Part shown: in pieces, positions 59,393 to 64,000 of the stretch
How the letters are laid out: each line of letters starts with the position of its first letter
How positions within the stretch are numbered: position 1 is the stretch's first letter
Source: Polyangia bacterium
Lineage (GTDB): Bacteria; Myxococcota_A; Polyangia; Nannocystales; Nannocystaceae
Assembly: GCA_030429545.1 (NCBI GenBank)
Contig: JAUIFF010000001.1
Location: 593,599 to 657,598 of the forward strand
DNA: 64,000 nt
Reading direction: 5' to 3'
Position numbers and translations under genes: made by a program
The notes under the pieces: model-generated
The model's database searches: none
What the model saw: the letters and a program-made list of their open reading frames with translations, nothing else
What the model was told of the DNA's origin: nothing

Positions 59393-59932
59393 TTATACCG
59401 CCCGTCGCCTTCGCGGGGTTTCATCCGCCAGAGAAAGCCGCTTATACGCCTGCCGAAAGCGCTTGCGTGCGTGGTGCAAGCGCGAGTAGACCGTGCCCAC
59501 GGGGATCCCGAGACCTGCCGCGATGGCTTCGCAGGATTCGCCCTGGAGTTCAAACAAAATAAAGATGGCCCGCTTGTCCTCGTCGAGTTGCTCGAGTGCC
59601 TGTTGCACCCGGGCGAGGGCCTGCTGGGTTTGAGCTTTTTGCCCGGGGTCGCCCCGGCCGAGTTCCTGATCGACGCGGGCGGTATCTGGCTGCTCGGGCC
59701 TTCGCCTGGTTTTGCGCCGATGGCTCGAGTGCACTCGAAGTGCGATCTGTGCCAGCCAAGTGGTCGCCCGGGCCGGCCCCGGAGAAAAGCCGCCGCGCCG
59801 ATGGGCGACCAAAAACACATCCTGGACAAGGTCGTCGAGTTCGCTGCGCAGGGCACCCAGACGCACCAAAAAGCTCGCTACAAACGTAGCGTGCCGACGA
59901 AATAACTCGGCTGCATCGAGGTGCTCAGCCAT
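59393..59932 (-). CDS. ECF-type RNA polymerase sigma factor
   Basis: 179 residues from ATG 59932. Region 2 (AELFRRHATFVASFLVRLGALRSELDDLVQDVFLVAHRRGGFSPGPARATTWLAQIALRVHSSHRR) and region 4 (ALEQLDEDKRAIFILFELQGESCEAIAAGLGIPVGTVYSRLHHARKRFRQAYKR) are complete, with DDLVQDVFL and the helix-turn-helix GIPVGTVYSRL. There is no region 3, as in ECF factors. It directs RNA polymerase to a small regulon, likely including its own operon. The downstream single-TM gene is the probable regulator. Confidence 0.93.
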   Translation of the reverse strand: MAEHLDAAELFRRHATFVASFLVRLGALRSELDDLVQDVFLVAHRRGGFSPGPARATTWLAQIALRVHSSHRRKTRRRPEQPDTARVDQELGRGDPGQKAQTQQALARVQQALEQLDEDKRAIFILFELQGESCEAIAAGLGIPVGTVYSRLHHARKRFRQAYKRLSLADETPRRRRAV

Positions 59933-60092
59933 GACCGACAACATCGTGTCGCGGATACATGTCCGCTGTCAGCAACAACCTTCAAACTTTTTTGCCGCCG
60001 AACAAAGGTTACTGGCCGGTGAGCAAAAATGCCCCTGGCGTCTCAAACTGGGGGCAAAGCAGATGGCCCTCGGGGTGCTACTGTGATGTTGG

Positions 60093-60878
60093 ATGCGGTT
60101 GGGGCGTGCACAGGTTGTCGGGCTATGGTTCGTGCTCAGTTGCGACGCGGGCCAGGCTCAAACGTCTGAGGCAACAACCGGTGAATCTACAAGTACCTCG
60201 GGCAGCGTCACGACCGATATGTGCGACTCCGACACCGGCGTGACAGGTGAACCGTTTGTCGGTTGCCCGGCAAGTGCCGACGAGCCGGCGCAGTCACTCA
60301 GCGTCGAAATTATCAACACCCGTGCCGAGCCCGTGTATTTGCAACTGGCTGCGCCAGATCCTGAGCTCGGGCCGGGCTATTTTGTGCAACGCGCCTATGA
60401 CCTCGTTGCCAACAACCCCGAGCGTGTGGTCAACGCCCGCGGGCAGTGCCATGACTACAAGGTTTGCCACAACGGGTTTTGGTGCCCCTACCTCTACGAC
60501 CCGGATTTTGACCCCTGCAAGGCCGAGCCCACGCAGCCGCCCGCAATCAAGATCATGCCCGGTGGCAGCTACCGCGGGGCCGACCTCTGGAATGGGCTCG
60601 AATACAGCTACGTTCGGCTCGACAACGTCTGTCTCAACCAACTTTGCCCTGCACCCGCGTGCCGCACCCGTTGCCTCCGGGGCTATGCCTACTCCGGCCC
60701 GCTAACCGCCCGTATTCGCGTTGGTGAAACCGCCACGTGTGCCGAGCCTCCCTGTGATTGCGAGCCCAACCCGGGGTACGAATGGTGTTGGGTCGGGCAG
60801 GCCAATGTTGAAGACCCCGAGATCTACGAGCAGCAGCTAACTTTTCCGGGCCCGGCGACTGTTCAATTTAATCTGTAG
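60093..60878 (+). CDS. Cys-rich lipoprotein
   Basis: 261 residues, divergent from the sigma factor. The lipoprotein signal is VVGLWFVLSC, followed by a short Thr/Ser linker (TSEATTGESTSTSGSVTT). The mature domain is rich in Cys (HDYKVCHNGFWCPYLYDPDFDPC, CLNQLCPAPACRTRCLRGYAYSG, CAEPPCDCEPNPGYEWCWVG). No family recognised; the disulfide-rich domain suggests exposure outside the cell. The stop TAG lies within the motif copy CTGTAGGTGCAA (60873-60884). Two more copies (60181, 60333) lie in the gene. Confidence 0.7.
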   Translation: MRLGRAQVVGLWFVLSCDAGQAQTSEATTGESTSTSGSVTTDMCDSDTGVTGEPFVGCPASADEPAQSLSVEIINTRAEPVYLQLAAPDPELGPGYFVQRAYDLVANNPERVVNARGQCHDYKVCHNGFWCPYLYDPDFDPCKAEPTQPPAIKIMPGGSYRGADLWNGLEYSYVRLDNVCLNQLCPAPACRTRCLRGYAYSGPLTARIRVGETATCAEPPCDCEPNPGYEWCWVGQANVEDPEIYEQQLTFPGPATVQFNL

Positions 60879-60897
60879 GTGCAACAAAGACTCGACG

Positions 60898-62070
60898 CTA
60901 ATTCAGGCTAAACGCCGCGCCTAGGCCCACCATCACACCCAGGGGGGCGACCTCGCTGCGGGCGATGGGCATACCCGCACGATCGACCACCGAAAACCCG
61001 GGCTTGACCAGGTTGATAAGTGCATCTACACCAACTTCGAGGGCAAACCGGCGGGCGAGCGGGAACCATGCTCCGACCCCCGCGAGGCCCGCTACCCACG
61101 GTTGGGTGACGCGGCCGTTGCTGACATTGAAACCCCGCCCGGTCGCCGCCAGGGCACCGGCCGCCAGGCCAAAACAAAAGCGTAGACGGGTTTTTGCCGG
61201 TTTTTTCGGGCGGGGGCCAAAGCAGTTGTCGAGCCGGCCTGCGACCACTCCGGTGTCGAGGTAACCCGAGCCTAGGGGGGTGCCCCGGCGGTAATTTGCA
61301 AATACACCAAATCGCAGTGAGTAAATCCCAGGCCAACTCAGGTCGACCCCGAGTTGACCACCACCGGCGAGGCTTGGCAAGCCGACCACGAGTAACCCGG
61401 CGGAGGTCAGCTGGACGGTGGTTGCGGCCCGTGGCGATAGGGGAGGGGGTACCGGCTTGGGCTCGGCGCTCGGTTTGACCTGTGCAACAGGCCGTTTAGG
61501 GGGGGGCACCGCGGGTTGCGGAGCAGGGGTCAACGGCTCTGTTTGCGGGGCTGGTGTGTGTACATGTTTTGTCGGGCGCTTGGTGGTTTCGTCGACCGCA
61601 ACTTCGATTGCCATGGCGACCGCTAGGCCGACAACAGCGTGGAGGTCAAGGCACGCTTTGGGGGCCGGGTCGAAGGTGCGTGTCGAGCTTTCCTCGCCGT
61701 CGATCGACACCCGAAACGTGACGACCCGGGGCTTTTGCGGATCGCCGCGCACATCGACTTCGATCCGCGGGTCGAGTTCGCCAAACTGCAGCCAGCTTTC
61801 GATTTGTAGAATCAACTGGGCAGGCTCGAGACAGGTCGCGCCCGGCTCCACACGCAGGGTGTCGACCAGCGGAATCGGCGGGGGAACTTCGGGGGCGGCT
61901 TGCGGAGGCGTCGCCGTGGGTGGTGGGGTGACGACCGGTTGTGGCGTGCCAGTTGTGGGCGCCGACAGCAGGTAAAACACCCACGCTACGCCCCAAGCTG
62001 AGAATGCCACAACGGCCACAACGCGGGGATGATAGCGAATCGCAGCGGGCAGCGGAGCCCGTGTGCGCAT
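60898..62070 (-). CDS. TM-anchored protein with barrel-like C-terminus
   Basis: 390 residues from ATG 62070; a GTG at 62088 is possible. An N-terminal membrane helix (VVAVVAFSAWGVAWVFYLLSAP), then a Pro-rich linker and a small alpha/beta domain (ATCLEPAQLILQIESWLQFGELDPRIEVDVRGD) that includes DLHAVVGLAVAMAIEVAVDE. A second Pro/Lys linker leads to about 170 residues of alternating strands (GQLGVDLSWPGIYSLRFGVFANYRRGTPLGSG ... VAPLGVMVGLGAAFSLN) that look like an outer-membrane barrel half. It may connect the inner and outer membranes. Motif copies at 61020 and 61296. Confidence 0.65.
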   Translation of the reverse strand: MRTRAPLPAAIRYHPRVVAVVAFSAWGVAWVFYLLSAPTTGTPQPVVTPPPTATPPQAAPEVPPPIPLVDTLRVEPGATCLEPAQLILQIESWLQFGELDPRIEVDVRGDPQKPRVVTFRVSIDGEESSTRTFDPAPKACLDLHAVVGLAVAMAIEVAVDETTKRPTKHVHTPAPQTEPLTPAPQPAVPPPKRPVAQVKPSAEPKPVPPPLSPRAATTVQLTSAGLLVVGLPSLAGGGQLGVDLSWPGIYSLRFGVFANYRRGTPLGSGYLDTGVVAGRLDNCFGPRPKKPAKTRLRFCFGLAAGALAATGRGFNVSNGRVTQPWVAGLAGVGAWFPLARRFALEVGVDALINLVKPGFSVVDRAGMPIARSEVAPLGVMVGLGAAFSLN

Positions 62071-62135
62071 GAACTTTTGGATCCCCACATCCGGCGAGTA
62101 CTTGAATCTTCACGGACTTTCCCGTAACGAAACCT

Positions 62136-64000
62136 ATGGCCCACAACCGCTTTGTTGCATCCTCCTGTGCACTGCGACCGACATCCAAGCTCGGTCACGG
62201 TTTTTTGACGGCGGTTTGGTTGTCTGTCGCCTGCGCCTCCGGATGTATGGACGACCCGCTGGCCAATGAAACGCTCGGCACCGCCGGGCCGCCAACCGGT
62301 GGAACAACACCCTACGACCCGACCGACGGCGGCATGAGTGCGGGCTCGACCACGCAAACGACCGATCAATCCTCTGGCAGTGAGACCGACCCGACCGACG
62401 ACCCGTCGACCACCGACCCGCTGCCGCCCCAGTGCGACGACAGCCTCAAACGTTGTGCATACACTTTTACCTACCCCAATGGCGGCGAACAGTCGGTCTC
62501 GGTGATGGGGGACTACGCGGCCAACGGCTGGACCGAGGGGGTGCCCATGACATTGGTTGGTGATACATGGACCGCCGATGTCGATGTCCCGTGGGATACG
62601 CAGGTCCAGTACAAATTTCGCCTCGATGGCGACAACTGGGTGCTCGACCCCAACAACCCCGACACCATCGACGATGGGTTTGGCGGCGAAAACTCGCTTT
62701 TGAGCCCCATGACCTGCGACCCGTGGACCTGCGATTCGGGCATCATGGGCGACTTCGACTGGCGCGACAGCGTGATTTATTTTGTGTTTGTCGACCGGTT
62801 TTTAAACGGCGACCCGCAAAACGACGGGCCGATCGGCGTCGAGTTTGCGGCTGACTTCCAGGGCGGCGACTGGGCCGGAGTGATCACCAAGATCGAGGAG
62901 GGCTACTTCAACGAACTTGGGGTCAACACCCTGTGGATCTCGGTGCCTATGGACAACACCAACCAAAGCGGCAAGGGCGTTGGCGGCGATACCCACGACT
63001 ACAGCGCCTACCACGGCTATTGGCCGGTCGACCTAGAGGCCACCGAGGAGCACTTTGGCAGCCTCGAAACCCTCCAGCAGCTTGTCAATACCGCCCACGA
63101 GCATGAACTCAAGGTGATTTTTGACTACGCCATGAACCATGTGCACAGCGAATCTCCCGTGTACATGCAAAATCCCGGGTGGTTTTGGCCCAACGACAAT
63201 GGCCAGGGTGGCAACTGTGTGTGTGGCGAGGGCTGTGGCTGGGACGGCGAGCAGGGCAAGCGTTGCTGGTTCACCGACTACCTCCCCGACTTCAACTTTC
63301 AAAACAACGACGCCCGTGGATTTTCGGTCGACAACGCCATCAGTTGGGTGCTCGACACCGGGGCCGACGGGTTTCGCCTCGATGCCGTCAAACACATCGA
63401 AGACCAGTGGCTGCTCGACCTGCGGGCCCGGGTTGCCAGTGAGATCGAACCCAATACCGGTGAACACTTTTATATGGTCGGAGAGACATTTACTGGCGAT
63501 CGGGACACCATCAAATACTACGTGTCTCCGGCGATGCTCGACGGCCAGTTCGACTTTCCCCTGCGCATGGAAATCGCCAGCAAACTGCTGATGCGCCAGG
63601 GGTCGATGTCGGACTTAGAGGGGTTTATGAACGGCAACGATGGGTTTTACGGGGCCCAGAGCATCATGAGCACGTTCATTGGCAACCACGACATTCCGCG
63701 GGTGATTCACCTGGCCGAAGACGTGCCGCGTTGGGATAACCCGTGGGCAGACGGCAAGGACCAGGCCTGGGGTAACATCCCACCGTTGGTCGGCGGTAAC
63801 TCGGCCTACGAGCGGGTGGCGACTGGCTTTACCCTGCTGCTGACAACACCCGGTGCGCCACTGATTTACTACGGCGACGAGGTTGGGCTACCGGGTGCGG
63901 GCGACCCAGATAACCGGCGGATGATGCAGTGGTCCGACTATTCGAGCGGGCAAACCATGTTGCTCGAGCACGTCAAAAAGCTCGGAGCGATTCGGGCAAA
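62136..64000 (+). CDS. GH13 alpha-amylase-family lipoprotein, 5' part
   Basis: At least 621 residues; the window ends before the stop. ATG 62136 gives a lipoprotein signal (LTAVWLSVACASGC), then a Thr/Ser/Asp linker, an early beta-sandwich module like those before GH13 domains (AYTFTYPNGGEQSVSVMGDYAANGW ... YKFRLDGDNWVLDPNNP), and the GH13 barrel. Conserved regions are intact: DYAMNH (region I), GFRLDAVKH with nucleophile D416, VGET with acid/base E450 and GNHD with D519. An active surface amylase, pullulanase-like or cyclomaltodextrinase-like enzyme is expected. Motif variants TTGTGCATACAC (62453) and TTGGTGATACAT (62557) fall in the 5' part. Confidence 0.9.
   Translation, partial: MAHNRFVASSCALRPTSKLGHGFLTAVWLSVACASGCMDDPLANETLGTAGPPTGGTTPYDPTDGGMSAGSTTQTTDQSSGSETDPTDDPSTTDPLPPQCDDSLKRCAYTFTYPNGGEQSVSVMGDYAANGWTEGVPMTLVGDTWTADVDVPWDTQVQYKFRLDGDNWVLDPNNPDTIDDGFGGENSLLSPMTCDPWTCDSGIMGDFDWRDSVIYFVFVDRFLNGDPQNDGPIGVEFAADFQGGDWAGVITKIEEGYFNELGVNTLWISVPMDNTNQSGKGVGGDTHDYSAYHGYWPVDLEATEEHFGSLETLQQLVNTAHEHELKVIFDYAMNHVHSESPVYMQNPGWFWPNDNGQGGNCVCGEGCGWDGEQGKRCWFTDYLPDFNFQNNDARGFSVDNAISWVLDTGADGFRLDAVKHIEDQWLLDLRARVASEIEPNTGEHFYMVGETFTGDRDTIKYYVSPAMLDGQFDFPLRMEIASKLLMRQGSMSDLEGFMNGNDGFYGAQSIMSTFIGNHDIPRVIHLAEDVPRWDNPWADGKDQAWGNIPPLVGGNSAYERVATGFTLLLTTPGAPLIYYGDEVGLPGAGDPDNRRMMQWSDYSSGQTMLLEHVKKLGAIRA

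Larger units (their letters stand above)
2265..61307. repeat. dispersed 12-bp palindrome family, TTGYAnnTRCAA
   Basis: A short imperfect palindrome, core TGYAnnTRCA with flanking K/M, recurs across the whole window. Strict core copies I read start at 2265, 7299, 7939, 8664, 9934, 10027, 11064, 11411, 12312, 16659, 16836, 20891, 22434, 25243, 25477, 30210, 30459, 32023, 33756, 34752, 35925, 37870, 44400, 45648, 48551, 49151, 50387, 53958, 54410, 55780, 55810, 59339, 60333, 60873, 61020 and 61296 (36 by eye, each 12 bases). Near matches also occur, for example at 9574, 13365, 46907 and 52671. Fully symmetric examples are GTGCATATGCAC (16659) and TTGCACGTGCAA (32023). Copies are in coding and non-coding DNA. 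Function unknown. Confidence 0.8.
223..62568. repeat. second class of the dispersed motif, TTGGTGATACA and relatives
   Basis: TTGGTGATACA (or its complement TGTATCACCAA) occurs at 3446, 11825, 25854, 40774 and 62557. Close relatives are TTGTTGATACA (223 and, reversed, 4080), TTGCTGGTACA (243, 36378), TTGTATGACCAA (12795), TTGTACTACCAA (17986), TTGTATTACCAC (6495) and TTGTCGATACAC (5737). All share one TACAA/TTGTA half site with the main family. Most copies of this class lie in gaps between genes; 40774 and 62557 are coding and both spell Gly-Asp-Thr. Confidence 0.7.

Noticed and set aside
1-64000. HIP1-like GCGATCGC as the source of the repeat signal
   Set aside because: GCGATCGC occurs only occasionally here, as expected at this base composition; the enriched word is a different palindrome.
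1-64000. tRNA genes, CRISPR arrays, insertion sequences or prophage
   Set aside because: No cloverleaf-type sequences, evenly spaced direct repeats, transposase or integrase motifs, or terminal inverted repeats were seen.

Overview
The window is high-GC DNA (I estimate about 63% G+C) from a myxobacterium, most likely of the Nannocystineae/Nannocystaceae type. This is an inference from gene content. The signs are a transmembrane PEGA-type Ser/Thr kinase, an OmpA-like protein with a MYXO-CTERM-like tail, an NtrC-type activator beside a TPR-histidine kinase, a DUF4388 protein, EGF/LDL-A modules, and many lipoproteins whose signal peptide leads into a Thr/Ser/Asp/Gly-rich linker. No rRNA, tRNA, CRISPR array, insertion sequence or phage gene was found. 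It reads as ordinary chromosome, densely coding on both strands.

Layout. 0-5.7 kb: small hypothetical proteins, Ser/Thr kinase, pilin-like protein, a methyltransferase and a response regulator that diverge across a shared palindromic Shine-Dalgarno. 5.7-14.3 kb: valS, APH-like kinase, membrane protein, phospholipase D-like lipoprotein, lipoprotein methyltransferase, zapA and prfA. 14.4-23.0 kb: coiled-coil protein, UPF0158 + DUF429 pair, single-TM TPR protein, AgmX/PglI-like and OmpA-like envelope proteins, DUF3829 lipoprotein and diacylglycerol-kinase-like enzyme. 23.2-38.8 kb: small protein, S46 dipeptidyl-peptidase, DUF4388-TPR protein, single-domain GlmU-type nucleotidyltransferase, an Omp85 / DUF4390 / NtrY-like kinase operon, a VIT-vWA lipoprotein, tsaB and rseP. 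39-43.5 kb: PA14 lipoprotein, bioA with a lipoprotein, EGF/LDL-A lipoprotein. 43.8-50.1 kb: a signalling operon of winged-helix protein, small helical protein, receiver-AAA+ activator, TPR-histidine kinase and a second receiver. 50.2-55.8 kb: small lipoproteins, Sel1-repeat protein, OPT transporter, STAS-like and AhpD-like proteins. 55.8-64 kb: lipoproteins around an ECF sigma factor, ending in a GH13 amylase-family lipoprotein cut by the window edge.

The strongest unexplained signal is not a gene. A short imperfect palindrome, T-T-G-Y-A-n-n-T-R-C-A-A with a core TGYAnnTRCA, occurs about 36 times in strict form by my reading, where base composition alone predicts about two. Copies lie in genes on both strands and in intergenic gaps. 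In genes they are usually spelled by the rare-type codons GYA-NNT-RCA, and three gene ends have their TAG stop inside a copy. A related form, TTGGTGATACA, recurs mainly in intergenic gaps. This looks like a dispersed genome-wide DNA signal comparable in density to HIP1 or DNA-uptake sequences, with unknown function.

Gene functions are read from motifs and family knowledge only; no database search was possible. Start codons are flagged where uncertain.
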